DNA from: Vesta saturnalis
Lineage: Eukaryota > Arthropoda > Insecta > Coleoptera > Lampyridae
Length of the DNA: 64,000 bases
Assembly (NCBI GenBank): GCA_036346205.1
Contig: JARFJB010001965.1
Coordinates: 4,481,501-4,545,500 of the forward strand
Direction of reading: 5' to 3'
The notes below the pieces were generated by a model, which was not told the origin of the DNA, made no database searches, and saw only the letters and a program-made list of their open reading frames with translations. Positions 1-11,207 of the stretch are shown piece after piece; position 1 is the stretch's first letter; each line of letters begins with the position of its first letter. The translations under genes and the position numbers were made by a program.

Positions 1-1104
1 CCCAAGAAGACATCCACCGCCGCCGTAGCCGCCAACGAAGGAAGTAAAGAAGAAGAAGCCCGCCCCGGATCCGCCAGCCCAAATGCCTTCGTAACCCAGA
101 AGAAGAGGCCAAAGAGAACACTGACCGCACCCCCGCCAACGCCGCATTCGACGGACAACGCGTACCAGGCACTACAGGAGTACACCGACAGCCCTACAGC
201 GATGGGGCAGACGCAGACCGCAGAAGACACCAGGGAGAAAGTACCCCCGGTAATCCTTCGTCAGAAGAACTGGGTCGCTTTCTGCGAACTGATAGAGAAC
301 GGATCACCTTCACGAGCCAAGGTGACCAGCGAGAATCATCCAGCCTGCCTCACTCGAGGACAGACAGGAGGAACGTCTAGCTAAGGTAGTAATGAGGCTT
401 GCCCGTAGAGCTACCGAAGCTGACATTATAGAGCTTACGTTACACGACATTAAAGTAATCTTGTTTCAGAATGAAGCAGCGAGGTCGAGCGATCTTGTTG
501 GTACACCTACCAACCGAAAGGACAAGAAGAAGATCCGAGATGGTACGTCGCCCGCCTCGAGTCACCGTAGAAGACTTGCGGCAGAATCCGACATCGGCAG
601 TGTCACCGGTGTCAGGATTTCACGACAGCGTTGCTGCAGGGCGTTCGACGCTGTGTAAAGTGTGCCGGAGATACCACCCGTCAATGCACTAAACTCTGCA
701 CAGACCGGGCAAGTGTGTTAACTGTGGTGACCACGCCAGATAGATGCGAAGATCCTCGACCTCCGTAACCGAAGAAGACAGAAGGACTACAGAGACCGAA
801 GAGGACACCGCCGACAGCTGCGCCTTCTTCAACTCGGACCGGCACCAGCTAGGCCCGTGCGACGGCAGGCACGGTTGAGAAAGCGGAAGTACCGAAGGCG
901 GCCCCCACCACACCCGATACCACATCTACTCAGCCCGTCTTAGGGTTCAACGCCATATTGGGCCTCCTCGGAGGTCTCGATATGGAGAAGGCTCTACCTG
1001 TCATCCGAAAGGTGGCAGCGGCACTCGCACAGGCGAAAACTGCGACCTACCTGTGGGGAGTGATCCTCACGCACGGTCAGGAGATGGTTACCCTCTTCGG
1101 GTAA
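1..1104 (+). pseudogene. LINE ORF1 (nucleic-acid-binding gag-like protein), 3' part, broken
   Basis: This is the 3' part of the first ORF of a Jockey/I-like LINE, which in that group encodes an RNA-binding protein that packages the element RNA. Frame 1 is open from the window edge to 384: a basic, Pro/Thr-rich stretch, then KVPPVILRQKNWVAFCEL, like the segment that precedes the RNA-binding domain in insect LINE ORF1 proteins. After frameshifts, zinc-knuckle cysteines appear near 649-745 (RRCVKCAGDTTRQCTK, then KCVNCGDHA in another frame). A last open stretch, 940-1104, reads LGFNAILGLLGGLDMEKALP and ends with TAA; this is where such ORF1s usually end. The region is much more GC-rich than its surroundings. 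The family call is by motif; the exact clade is uncertain. The start lies outside the window. Confidence 0.72.
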
Positions 1105-1571
1105 TCATACAAAGGTCCGACGCGAAGATTGACGCCCAAGGTTAAGTATAAAGCATCGATTCTTATTCTTATGTTCTGTCTAACATTACCACCCCTCCAA
1201 CATCGCTTCACGCTTTGGAATACTAATCCGACAACCGTACTGTAGTAACCCTAGTACTACAGTACGAGTTATTATGCGTTTTACTAATACTTGTTTCTTC
1301 CTATTACAGATCAACCTGGGAATCAACAACAACAGCCACATCACGCGACACCCGACCACAGGACATCCACAACTCCACATCCATACAAACATCACCCACA
1401 GCATTTAACTTTCACTGCCGCCACAACATTCGCAACGCGGTGTCAACGGACATCACAGAAGAACTACAACCACCAACAACACACAACCTAGTGCTACAGG
1501 AGGAGAACACCCTCGAGCTGCACACTACACACATACTTACGCTTGTTATATTTTATTTATAATCTGTAACT

Positions 1572-1576
<5 letters not shown>
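1105..1576 (+). other. Sequence downstream of LINE ORF1 without reverse transcriptase
   Basis: No long ORF and no reverse-transcriptase motif follows ORF1. The sequence stays fairly GC-rich and Pro/Thr/His-coding in one frame (1291-1491), then turns AT-rich and runs into a (TA)n tract. It may be the 3' UTR of an internally deleted or ORF1-only LINE copy. Confidence 0.45.

Positions 1577-1614
<38 letters not shown>
1577..1614. repeat. (TA)n microsatellite
   Basis: About 19 uninterrupted TA units immediately follow the LINE-derived segment. A short (ATT)n run follows at about 1648-1666. Confidence 0.97.
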
Positions 1615-1619
<5 letters not shown>

Positions 1620-1666
1620 GTTAAAATCTCTAAACGAATACACGATTTATTATTATTATTATTATT

Positions 1667-2507
1667 TTACCATGGCCTTTAATTTTTACGATAAACCTTT
1701 CTAATCGTATTTAACAAAGTTACAACTTAACAACTTCATTTCATTTTTTAAGTTTTTCTACGAAGTGTTGTTTTGACATTGAGATTTGGAAACATTACTA
1801 CATTACCGCCATCTGAGAGAAGATTTATTAAGTTTGATTTTTAATCATTTATTATTATGGATGTAAGTTGACTCACATTTTTCATATTAAATCATTCGTT
1901 ACTATAGCGCGTCCAAACCTCCAAATTCAACATGGGGCTTATGGAAAAACAGTCCAGGGTTGCCAAACTTATCATGCCAATAGATTACTGAACCTATAAT
2001 ACCGTATTACGGTTATAATAATACTATATCTACGTACGAGAGACACAATTTCTAACCTCAAAATTAATAAAAATATTTGCATATTTACATAAACATGCAA
2101 TGTACTTATGAATATACCGAAAAAGACTACCCCTGATCTATACAAACCGAATCTTTGAACAGTATTTTTTAGAAAAGCGAAGTAGGAGTACCTACGTAAT
2201 ATAGGGGTACATTACATGGCAATATGCTGGGTTAGTTTACTCTGTACATGGGATTGTGAAAGAAGCTCCATAAGCAATATCATGAGCAATTGGTAACTTT
2301 ATCCTTTTCCTACGGAAGGAGTTTGCAGTATATAAACAAAATAACAATTTTATTAAAGTTTGATTATAGCTGCATTATTTATTTCCATTGTAATATAATA
2401 TAGGAAGTGTGGATATTAAATAACGAGACTGACGCTGTAAAACATTTTATTTTAATTTAATAGCCACACCTCGTATTTTAGTAATTTTTTTTGTTTTTTA
2501 GTACAGT
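1667..2507. other. AT-rich stretch, nothing recognised
   Basis: Both strands were read. There are only short ORFs, no repeat termini I can name and no RNA motif. Probably old, decayed transposon DNA. Confidence 0.5.
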
Positions 2508-3163
2508 TTAATCGCTCGAATCAATTTCTAGGTCTTCGGATGATGATTCTGTAACGTTGATTATAAACTTTGTAATATCATCTTGAAGGTTATCAGCTAC
2601 CCACATCTTACCTTCAACGATCTTTACGTGACATATAATGTTGCCAATTTTCAATCGTCACTTTTTCGTAACCAAATTTTATTAAGTCCTCTATGCCTTT
2701 AACTTAAAAGCCTTCTTATTCATTTTAATATGATGTTTGACTTGTGCCCACACGATTTCTATTGGGTTTAATTCGCAGTGGTAAGGAGGAAAGCGAAGAA
2801 CCTCATTACCTCTTTCTTGTGCCATAACTTCAAGTGTTCTTTTCGCCACGCCATTGCTGGAATCTTCTCTACCGTTCTGCTGTGATAAGACGCATTGTCA
2901 ATAACGATAATTGAGTTTGGTGGTATATTTGGAATGAGTTGATTGATAAACCACTTCTCGTAAGTGTCTGCATCCATTTCATTGTGCACATCGGCTGTGT
3001 TCATTATACAGAGGAAAGTAAGTTCCACACCAGGAATAAAACCATTATCGCCACTAGCATGAACTAAGGCAAATCGGAGTCCAAGACCATTTGGTGATTT
3101 AAAACCTGTTAAGGCACGAGTGGACGAAGCACACGAATAAAACAGCTTCGGAACTACCACCAA
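2508..3163 (-). pseudogene. DDE_3 (Tc1/IS630-type) transposase, C-terminal part
   Basis: Encodes the catalytic core of a Tc1-like DDE_3 transposase, the enzyme that cuts and rejoins element ends. On the minus strand from 3163 the frame reads DNGFIPGVELTF, then EMDADTYEKWFINQL and SIIVIDNASYHS, where the D of IDNASYH is the second catalytic residue. After a frameshift near 2830 comes FPPYHCELNPIEIVWAQVK, with E of NPIE as the third. Two more single-base shifts (near 2700 and 2615) follow before an acidic tail VTESSSEDLEIDSSD and a TAA at 2508-2510. The N-terminal half with the first D is missing or unrecognisable upstream of 3163. Related to the enzymes of elements A (17749) and B (31881), but clearly a different subfamily. 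Confidence 0.85.
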
Positions 3164-3243
3164 CTAACGACACCTTCAAGCAACATGTTCTCAGATAGCA
3201 GTAGGACTGAATTTTTAACTAATGATATAAATTTTTAAATGCC

Positions 3244-4932
3244 GGGTACCCCAGAAGCTTCTGACCCATTTTAACCGCAAATATCTCTGAACTCAGAACC
3301 GATAGGGAGGTGCGGTTTTTACAGAACATTTTCTTTTTGCATATAGTTTTTTCAGTGCCAATCTGTGTTTAGTAAAACATTACATAGGGTGTTTTAAAAG
3401 AAATGATCTCTTTTAAATAAAGCTATCGTTGATTTTTTTAACGTAACACCCTGTATATGTTGATTATATAGGAAAGCTTAACTTTTCCCCTTTCCGAAAA
3501 CGTATTACTTCTTGGAGTTTCATTAAGGCTTTTCATGATGGTTGTTCAGAATGGTTGTCCATTTATACATTTTTGCAACCTAATAAAAAGTGGTGAAAAG
3601 AATCGCTTAATATCTCTGGGGTAATTTCCTGAAATACTCGGATAATGTTACATTTCAGTTGTTCCAGAGTCTCAGGAATAGGATCATAACATCTATCGTT
3701 AATAAAACCCCACATAACAAAGTCAGAAATCGCCAAATCTGGTGAGTAAGCAGGTCACTCAATTGGTCCGGCTCTACCAATCCACCTATCTCTAAATGTT
3801 TCCGTTAAAGAATTTCTAGCCACAAGTGAATAATGTGGCCACGACCGTCCTGTTGAAAATAACATGAGTTTATGACGCTATCTTGTTCCAGTTGTGGGTA
3901 TAAGTAATTTTGTACCATGTCTGTGTAGACATTGCCAGTAATCTTCTGTTCTTAGAAAAGAACGGTCCGTATTTACATAACGCTTTATATAACGTTTAAC
4001 TTCGATGAATCTCTTTCGTATTCCTCAATTACCCTTGGATTTTCAGATCCCCATATGCGGCAATTATGTTTTTTTACATCGGCCGTTTATGTGAAACGCA
4101 GCCTCATCGGACATTATAAGAATAACAATTGGTGTAACTGAATTTTATGAGTTAGCTTCAATACCTTCATACCTCGGCGAATTTCGGATTTTGACAATCC
4201 AGTTGTGCATGCTATTTTCCGGAGGGATATTCGATTATTATGCTCCTCTAGTGTTTCTTGAATACACAAAAGCCTATTTCAAAAAATATCAGTATTACGT
4301 GTATGATATTTTTTCTTTTCCAGTGATTCCTTTTGCGTGCCATTTTTTTATGGATGTTTTTAGAAGGTGGATTCTTCCTAAATACCTACAGAAATTTTCT
4401 TTTAGTTGTAATACTCGATTCATACTTAGCATACAATACCACAGTATTTGATTTTTCATGTAAAGTAAATTGAACCATTGTTCACAACAAACCAAATTCA
4501 CCTGTGTAGATAGGAATTATTCAAATCAGAAATAACTACTTTGACAGTTCGTTGTTGCTGGTCACTGACATAAAATTTGTGACATTAACACCCGTAAATA
4601 CCTTTGCCTACATAAAATCATATCATGAAAAACCAAATAACTCACTTAGTTTTTAATGAAACCCCAACAAGTAATACATTTTCGGAAAGGGGAAAAGTTA
4701 AGCTTTCCACAGAATAAGCATTAACGTGGTGTTCCCTTTAAAAAAATCAACGATAGTTGCATTTAAAAGACTATTTTTTTAAAACACCCTGTATAATGTT
4801 TTACTAAATACAGATTGACACTGAAAAAACTATATATAAAAAGAAAATGTTCTGTAAAAACCGCACCTCCCTATCGCTTCTGAGTTGGGAGATATTTGCG
4901 GTTAAAATGGGTCAGAAACTTCTGGAACACCC
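3244..4932 (-). mobile_element. Tc1/mariner-like element with ~290-bp terminal inverted repeats
   Basis: The left end (3244-~3535) and right end (~4655-4932) are inverted copies of each other. GGGTACCCCAGAAGCTTCTG on the left matches GGGTGTTCCAGAAGTTTCTG read from the right end. The match continues through TTAACCGCAAATATCTC, the GGAGGTGCGGTTTTTACAGA block, an ACACCCTGTATA motif (3446 and 4783) and AGCTTAACTTTTCCCC. The interior holds a broken transposase on the minus strand. No clear target duplication is visible beside the termini, so the exact ends are uncertain by a few bases. Confidence 0.82.
3580..4480 (-). pseudogene. DUF4817-type mariner/Tc1-superfamily transposase
   Basis: Transposase of the long-TIR element around it. 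The N-terminal DNA-binding part (DUF4817-like helix-turn-helix) is visible at 4480-4300 as YCMLSMNRVLQLKENFCRYL and IKKWHAKGITG. The catalytic part is spread over all three frames. SDEAAFHINGRC near 4115 holds the first Asp, YFQQDGRGH near 3860 the second, and GRAGPIE followed by AYSPDLAISDFVMWG near 3770-3720 the third (the D of ISD). A C-terminal helix PETLEQLKCNIIRVFQ follows. The aspartate triad is still readable, but many frameshifts and stops make this copy dead. Length fits the family's ~350 residues. It is the only gene in the element and runs nearly TIR to TIR. Confidence 0.8.
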
Positions 4933-4989
4933 AGTATTGCAAGGTTTTTCACCAGACAAATTTATGGACACACAGCGACAAAAGAGAAA

Positions 4990-5245
4990 TTCCGCCGTTA
5001 AACCCCGTCAATTATGGCTCAATTGATAAATGCGATTTCTTAGAGTGTATAGTTCGCAGAAAGAATGTATGCCGAAAGAAATCAGGCGGTTGCTAAGCAT
5101 TTTCTGCTCTGTTAGCACATGTAGGAATGATAAATATATTTGTCTGAAAGAAGGCAAGAAGTGCTGCAGCGAATGTAAATGTAAGAATTGCGCCAATTGT
5201 ATTGTATGTATGTTTTATAATATACAAACTTATTTTCTACATTAA
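4990..5245 (+). pseudogene. Cys-rich (CXC/tesmin-like) C-terminal tail, origin unknown
   Basis: Just outside the long-TIR element. One frame (5030-5245) reads STCRNDKYICLKEGKKCC then SECKCKNCANC, eight cysteines in C-x-C / C-x2-C spacing. This resembles the CXC motif of tesmin-type proteins and the cysteine tails on some transposon proteins. An adjacent frame (4990-5096) reads IPPLNPVNYG and DKCDFLECI, like the segment preceding such tails, so a frameshift is likely between 5060 and 5110. Downstream is AT-rich with no partner gene. I cannot tell which element or gene it came from; a random Cys-rich run is possible but unlikely given the spacing. Confidence 0.4.
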
Positions 5246-5249
5246 AAAG

Positions 5250-6660
5250 TTACTGACTTTTGCTCGAATAAATACATAATAAACACCATCGCAATCCATT
5301 AATATTTGGGGGTGTATTAATTAAGGCAGTGTAATGTGAAGTAAGAACTTCTAATAATATTCTTTTGCCTCTCGGGCTAACCTTTAGTTAATTTTTTTGC
5401 AAATTGGTTCTTTTCTCTACGTGGACCTTTTATATGGACCTTCTATACGACTATTTTCTACGCGTCTATTTGGACTGGACCTTCGAATACTGCTACTTCT
5501 GCGTTTACCATCAGTTTCATCGGTTGATTAACTATGCGCTCTTGTTGTGAACAGTGCAGTGGGTTTCCGTGAATTCATACCTTAATACTATTGATACAAA
5601 TTTATTTACTTGTGTTCGTATATACCTAGTGTTTATATTTTTTACCTTAATTCTTGATGGAAATAATATCCTTGTATACGTGTTTTCGTGGAGCTGTCAT
5701 CTGGTTTACTTGACTGTCTACGCCTCTTGCGGAGATATTTACTTCGTGTTATGGTGTTTCATTATGAGTTGTATATTGCCGGCAATATTTGTGAATTTTG
5801 TTAACTTGCAACTTACTGTGAATTTCTTTTTTATTTTAATTCTTTGTTAAATAGGTAAAAACTCGTGCGAGCGATTGTTATATAACTTAATTTGTTACTT
5901 TTAATACACACGCATATTCTTGTTTAAGAACGCTCGGAGTTGCTTAGGTTGAGTTAACATCTAAGTTTTCTCTCGGCGACTGTCGTAAAACCTGTATAAC
6001 CATTTGGGCTGAAACCTTCCGTAGTTGTATTGTTAGGCATTAGTTAGTGACACTTAACTCCCTTTTAAAACATTCTTTTGGAGTTCTAAACTTTATCTTA
6101 AAATAAATAAAATATTATTAAAAGGCTGTTGAATAATAAATTTTGTTAACATATTATTAGCCTAGTCTAGTGCAGGTAACAAATATTATGACCATGCATC
6201 CAGATGCTCTGATTTGTTTACTAGCTACTGGCTGCCCAGATGCAATGATCTCTGCAGTATGTATAACAACACAATTGGATTAACTGTAAATTGTTCTATA
6301 ACATTAAATAAGATCTCTCGCACTGAAATAATTAATAAGGTAATTCCACCTGCATATCGCTACATTATGAAGAAAGCAACTATGTATTATTTATTTGCTA
6401 CCAACAAGTACCACGATATAAAATAAGGTATGAGCATTGTTAGGGAACTATGTCGCTTAGAACAGAGGCGACTCGAATTCGGAGGAATCTTCTTAACCAC
6501 TCTGCAGATAGAATCATCTTTTAATAGGTTAAGTATGGCAGTATAGAGCGTTCTGTCAATCGTAATTGACTGAATTTTGTAAACAAGTTGGTATCTCAAA
6601 TGACAGTGTACACAGAATTTTAACTCAATAATTGCAAATGAAAAAATACTCGGCACATTG
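5250..6660. other. AT-rich interval, no recognised gene
   Basis: Contains short ORFs of biased, hydrophobic composition (for example 5554-5850) that resemble no family I know. TGGACCTT recurs at 5422-5495. A 70-residue frame at 6214-6426 is also unrecognised. Probably decayed repeats or untranslated element DNA. Confidence 0.4.
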
Positions 6661-6769
6661 GGTACCGCGGTTGCTCACTCCGGTGAAAAAACTGAATCGT
6701 TGCAGTTTCTTCCGTTCTTTTGGCACGTTTTTATCACAATTCGAAGGCCGTTTGCGCCGTTTCATAATC

Positions 6770-7205
6770 CTCGCTAAAACCTGAGTCCACTATTAACTCC
6801 CAAAACTAAAGAACAGGTCAAACAATGGACACGCAAAGGTTCTCTGTCACCAAAGAAGTTAAAAACGGTTTTCTCAACAGAAAAGGTTATGGCAACGGTT
6901 TTTTTGGGATTCTCATGGTATTATCTTGGTCGAATACTTAGAAAAGGGCGAAACAATAAATAGAGAGTATTATACCAATTTGTTGCAACAACTTAGCGAC
7001 AAAATCAAAGGGAAACGGCGTCATTTGGTAAAGAAGAAAGTGGTTTTCCATCAGGGTAACGTACCTACCCACAAGTCTTTGGCCAGAATTCCCGAGATGG
7101 GATTTGAACTAGTACATCATTCGCCTTATTTGCCAGATTTGGCTCCTAGCGATTATCATCTTCCATTCCAAACCTAAAAATGGCTCGAAGGTAAGAGATT
7201 TTAGT
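6770..7205 (+). pseudogene. mariner transposase fragment with mutated catalytic Asp
   Basis: C-terminal two thirds of a mariner (DD34D) transposase. The first part reads with two stops where W and Y are expected (VHY*LPKTKEQ), then KQWTRKGSLSPKKLKTVF. An extra T in the seven-T run at 6899-6905 shifts the frame at VFWDSHG, which holds the first catalytic Asp. The frame then continues as ILVEYLEKGETINREYY, KKKVVFHQGNVPTHKS and HHSPYLPDLAPSDYHL. The family motif HQDNAPxHKS here reads HQGNVPTHKS, so the second catalytic Asp (codon 7055-7057) is Gly. The third Asp (PSDY) remains. The N-terminal DNA-binding part and both TIRs were not found. Confidence 0.9.
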
Positions 7206-7387
7206 CTAAATAATAATAAAATATATTTTGCTAATAAACACTGTTTCTAAGAAAGTGTGATTATCAAATAACACTGCGATTATTGCCAGTTGTATTATTT
7301 GCTCTTAGTTCGTCTTTGATAAGTAGGTACTACTTAAATCAAAGCGTTTTTAGAAAAACAAAAAATAATTAATAGTACAATATAATA

Positions 7388-7566
7388 TAGGTAATTCAAC
7401 GAAAAAACCGATGCACGTCATAAATTTATTTAGCAAGTTCCAATTAATTATGCATGTTACTATTTCGTATGTCAACATAACTTAAACAAAGATAGAAACA
7501 GTCTAGAACGTAGGAACTACTTACTTAAATTAATAACGTGCATCGGTTTTTTCGCTGGATTACCTA
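7388..7566. mobile_element. MITE, 179 bp, 31-bp TIRs
   Basis: Ends TAGGTAATTCAACGAAAAAA and its inverted counterpart at 7536-7566 (ACGTGCATCGGTTTTTTCGC then TGGATTACCTA) pair over 31 bp with about three mismatches. The interior is AT-rich and non-coding. A single related terminus lies at 20381-20401 (AACCGATGCGTTTTTTCGCT). Confidence 0.8.
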
Positions 7567-8323
7567 TAAACGTACAAACGTACGTTCGTTTCCTTATTTT
7601 GTTGTTTTAAATCACTGTACGCATTAATTAACTAATTAGAACATAGTAGAATGTTTAAAATTACTTTTTAATTCAAATTAGTTTGGTAGTTGGTTTGTAT
7701 TCGTATAAAAATACTATTAGTACAAGAGTTATGGAAGATTACTACATATTTTAAATGGAAAATTTTAATGAATACCCATTCATCTAATTAAATTTTCGAC
7801 ATACTGATTGAACACCTGTATGATTAGCTATATGTAACTTAAATAAATAATATGGGTCTGCGTTTAAAGTTATAATTCAATTGAGTTAATTTTGTAGTTT
7901 GTGCATGGACGTCGTAGATTGCCAAAAGGTCTTCATTGATATATTAAAATGTTTATTACAGCTTCTATTTTATGACTTCAAACATTTCAAAATTAATTTA
8001 ATAATCGTTATTGTATTGTATAATTCATAACGTGCAGGCACTTAGCTTATGTACTATCTACTATTCTGTAAAGGATACCTTAAAGGGTAAGAAGCAAAGA
8101 TGGAAATGAGTTTTTTCATCAGCCAGAGCTTGAATTATGTTTAGTTCGAATTGAGCTGTAAAACAGGCGAAAGCGACAAATTTAAGTTAGTTGTAGTTTT
8201 CGATAAAACAAACATTAAGCTTCATGTAACGAGAATATACGTCTAGGAGAATACCTAAAATTTAATAATAATTCAACAACATATCCCGTCACATTTATTG
8301 AACTTGTAAAATAGTATACAATA
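7567..8323. other. AT-rich stretch, nothing recognised
   Basis: No ORF, repeat terminus or RNA motif identified. Confidence 0.5.
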
Positions 8324-8338
8324 AATAATATCTGGTGT

Positions 8339-8429
8339 AATTAAAAATTATTATTAATTTAAGAAAATTAATAATAATTTTTAATTACATATTTAACTTT
8401 GAACTTATTCGTTCATAACAAAAACTTTT
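8339..8429 (+). mobile_element. Foldback tRNA-SINE, minimal copy (a)
   Basis: 91-bp insertion between two copies of AATAATATCTGGTGT (8324-8338 and 8430-8444). It starts with AATTAAAAATTATTATTAAT, has a 5-6 base loop, then the inverted partner AATAATAATTTTTAATTA, then the family tail (ACATATTTAACTTTGAAC, TTCGTTCATAACAAAAAC). The tRNA-like body present in the other copies is absent, leaving only the stem and tail. Confidence 0.85.
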
Positions 8430-9191
8430 AATAATATCTGGTGTGTTCCAGTCTACAAAGTGGAAATTAAAAGAAATGAAATAATTTTAATAATTTATTT
8501 AGGATAGCTATGCAACCTCTTTTGTAATACGTTTAAAAGGCAAATAGGTAATATTGTTGAAACAACAACTTATGTCAGGTGGACGTTTAAACCTTCAAGT
8601 CAGATAGAGGTTTGTAGACACATCTAGGCGCTAACTAAAATTCCAAAGCCGCCCACTTCTATAAAAATATCGATAATTCAGTTTAGGCATTTTCAATATT
8701 ATTTAAATAACATTTAGACTCGTTAGGCTCTGTATTAAGAAACTTTCAAGGAAAAGTTTTTTGCAAAATTAATTAATTAATTGTTTCACGTGTGGGTGTG
8801 CAGTGGCGGATCAAGTCAAGTGGGGGCCCTAAGCGGTAAAAATAACGGGGCCTTAAAATTAATTCAACAAAAAATAAAAAGGTTTTCTGAACAAATTTCC
8901 TGTTCTGTTATCATACATTTAAAAATTCTAAACAACTTTCTACGTTTCCACTACAATTTACACCACATTTATTTAAAACGTTTTGTATCAAAATTTTGGT
9001 TACTAAATAACAAAAAATAATATACTATTTTCAAATAATTTTTGAAAAAATATATTAAAAATTAGTTCAACTCAAATTGTTTAAAAAATTATGAAAAATA
9101 ATATTCGAAAATCAAGTTACTTAAATCTCGTTTAATTTGTTGCGGAAACATAGCATTAAAATTCAATTAAAGAAACCGAGGAATAAAAATA

Positions 9192-11207
9192 CAGTGAAAC
9201 CCGGTTAAAACGAGATCTCTGGGACTGCTAATTTTTGCTCGTTATATCCGTTAAACGTTATACCCGAGAAACTCTAAAAATTAAAAAGGATACTACATTT
9301 TTTTAAATATTGTTTATTACGCATAAAATACATTATTTTGCATTAAAAAGCGGAATATCTCTTAAGCATTAGGAGAGTTATTAAAAATTTCATTTATTTT
9401 TAGCTGACGTTTTGGTTTAAATTTAACATCATTGAGACTACCTCTTAAAACACTTATAGATTTAAATATTTGTTTACTACTACCGTTTTCTTCAAAAAAC
9501 CGCGTCAATAATACCAATGCGTCGCCTGCTTTAGCGAGTGTAACAGGCATGGATTTATCATACTCATTACTGTCTGCATCACCTTCATCACTTTCAGCTT
9601 CCCGTTCTGTAATTTCTTGTATAATTTCTTCGTCAGTTTTTAAACCCGAAGGAATCACATCGGCATCAATATCTACGTAGTCATCTAACGACGCGCAATT
9701 TTGAAAATTATTGATGTCTCTACTTTCTAACCAATTAGATAAAGGAAGATCGTCTTTTTCTTAACTTTCATTTAGAGTAGAAACAAAACCAGCTTTTTTT
9801 AACAGTTCTGAATTGTTGTGGGGATCACATTATTCCATGCATCACTTATTAGGCGAATTGCATCTAACACGATTATTTTAAGATCCTGTTTATTTTCCAT
9901 TCGATCGGTTAACTGTAACACTAATAAGCGACGGTAGCAATTTTTAAAACACCTGATAATCCCTTGGTCCATGTGTTGAAGGATAGACGTTGTGTTTGGT
10001 GGTAAAAAAATAAGGGCGATGTTGGTTAAATTTTGCAATTCAGGATGCGCTGGGCAATTATCAACCAATAATAAAATCTTTCGATTGTTACGTCGTAATT
10101 TATCAACCCATTTTCTAATTTCGTCTTCAAAAATTGTAGTTGTCATCCAAGCTTTCTTGTTAGAGGTGTAGTCAACTGGTAGGCACTTAACATTTTTAAA
10201 ACAGCGAGGATTTCGTGATTTTCCGATTACCAACAATTTTTTTTTGTCACTTCCCGTCATATTGGCGCAAATTAAAACAGTGAGACGATTTTTCAACATT
10301 TTTCCACCAATACATTTTTCATTTTTACATTTTAAAGTGGTATCTGGCGTTAAATTGAAAAATAATCCGGCTTCGTCGGCGTTGTAGATGTTTTCATCTT
10401 TAAATTTTCGTCATAATTCCGGCCAAACACTTTTTAATCACTCACCTGTAACGTTAGTGTCCACTGATTTCGCTTCACCATTTATTTTTCGATACATAAT
10501 GTTATTGCGCTTTTAAAATGGGCCCATTAATGGGTAAACCGGAACTTCTTTGGTTTTTAAACCACAAAATTAGCGCTTTAGCAATATCATCTCTAGTACA
10601 CTTTTTTAATTTTTTCACGTCAGTTAAATCGTTTCCGAATGCTGCAAGTGTAGTTTTTCTGTTTTTCCACAACGTTGACAGGTTAGATGATGGCAAACCA
10701 TATTTTTTGCACGTCGCGGAATTTTTTGCACCATTTTCTAGTTCCCGAATTATCTCAACTTTCTTGCGAATTGAAAGTGTTTTGCGTTTTATTGAAGCCA
10801 TTTTTCAACCTCACCTCTTGCTGCAAAAGTAACAACTGACAAGAAACTACATACCTTGCATTCATTTGTAAAACAGGTACAATGTGTACAATTGGTAAGC
10901 CGGAAGGCATAAGCGAATTCTAAGCAGTAGGTAATCTCTTTTAATCTATTTTAAGTCTTTTAAAATGTGTCCGTCTTTTCTGTGAAACGTAATTACGGAA
11001 ATCCCAAAAATTCTTAACAAATGTTTACTTGAAACAGCTTTTAGTATGTATATAAAAACTACTACAAAATTTGAAATTTGCTCGTCTTTACCGTGAAACG
11101 TGAACGTTATAAGCGAGTAAAATTAGTACGTAAACTAATACAATTTCAATCATTTACCTACGAAACGCTCGTTATATCCAGAATCTCGTTTTATCCGTGC
11201 TCGTCTT
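9192..11207 (-). mobile_element. pogo/Tigger element 1
   Basis: The left end is TA (9190-9191) then CAGTGAAACCCGGTTAAAAC, a Tigger-like TIR. At the right, TCTCGTTTTATCCGTG (~11190-11205) matches the inverse of the left TIR inner part (TCTCGTTTTAACCGGG), but the outermost bases are eroded. The single gene is on the minus strand. The whole unit sits at the 3' end of the hAT coding region. Confidence 0.8.
9362..10801 (-). pseudogene. Tigger/pogo DDE_1 transposase
   Basis: Transposase of Tigger element 1. Start ATG at 10801. The N-terminal CENP-B-type helix-turn-helix (MASIKRKTLSIRKKVEIIRE, then NSATCKKYGLPSSNLS) binds the ends. A deletion removes most of the second DNA-binding domain near 10500. 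The catalytic core follows: NADEAGLFFNL near 10385, LLLVDNCPAHPEL near 10050 and LQHMDQGIIRCFKN near 9960 hold the three acidic residues. An acidic C-terminal region (ITEREAESDEGDADSNEYDK) ends at 9362. Disruptions are few: two TGA stops where Trp is expected (near 10410-10440), a shift near 9810 and a stop near 9760. It is therefore among the least decayed genes in the window. Confidence 0.9.

Noticed and set aside
5554..5850. 98-residue hydrophobic ORF resembling a membrane protein
   Set aside because: AT-rich composition alone gives Phe/Ile/Leu/Tyr; no family features, no partner, no conserved neighbours.
6387..6656. 89-residue minus-strand ORF
   Set aside because: No recognisable motif and no neighbouring element on that strand.
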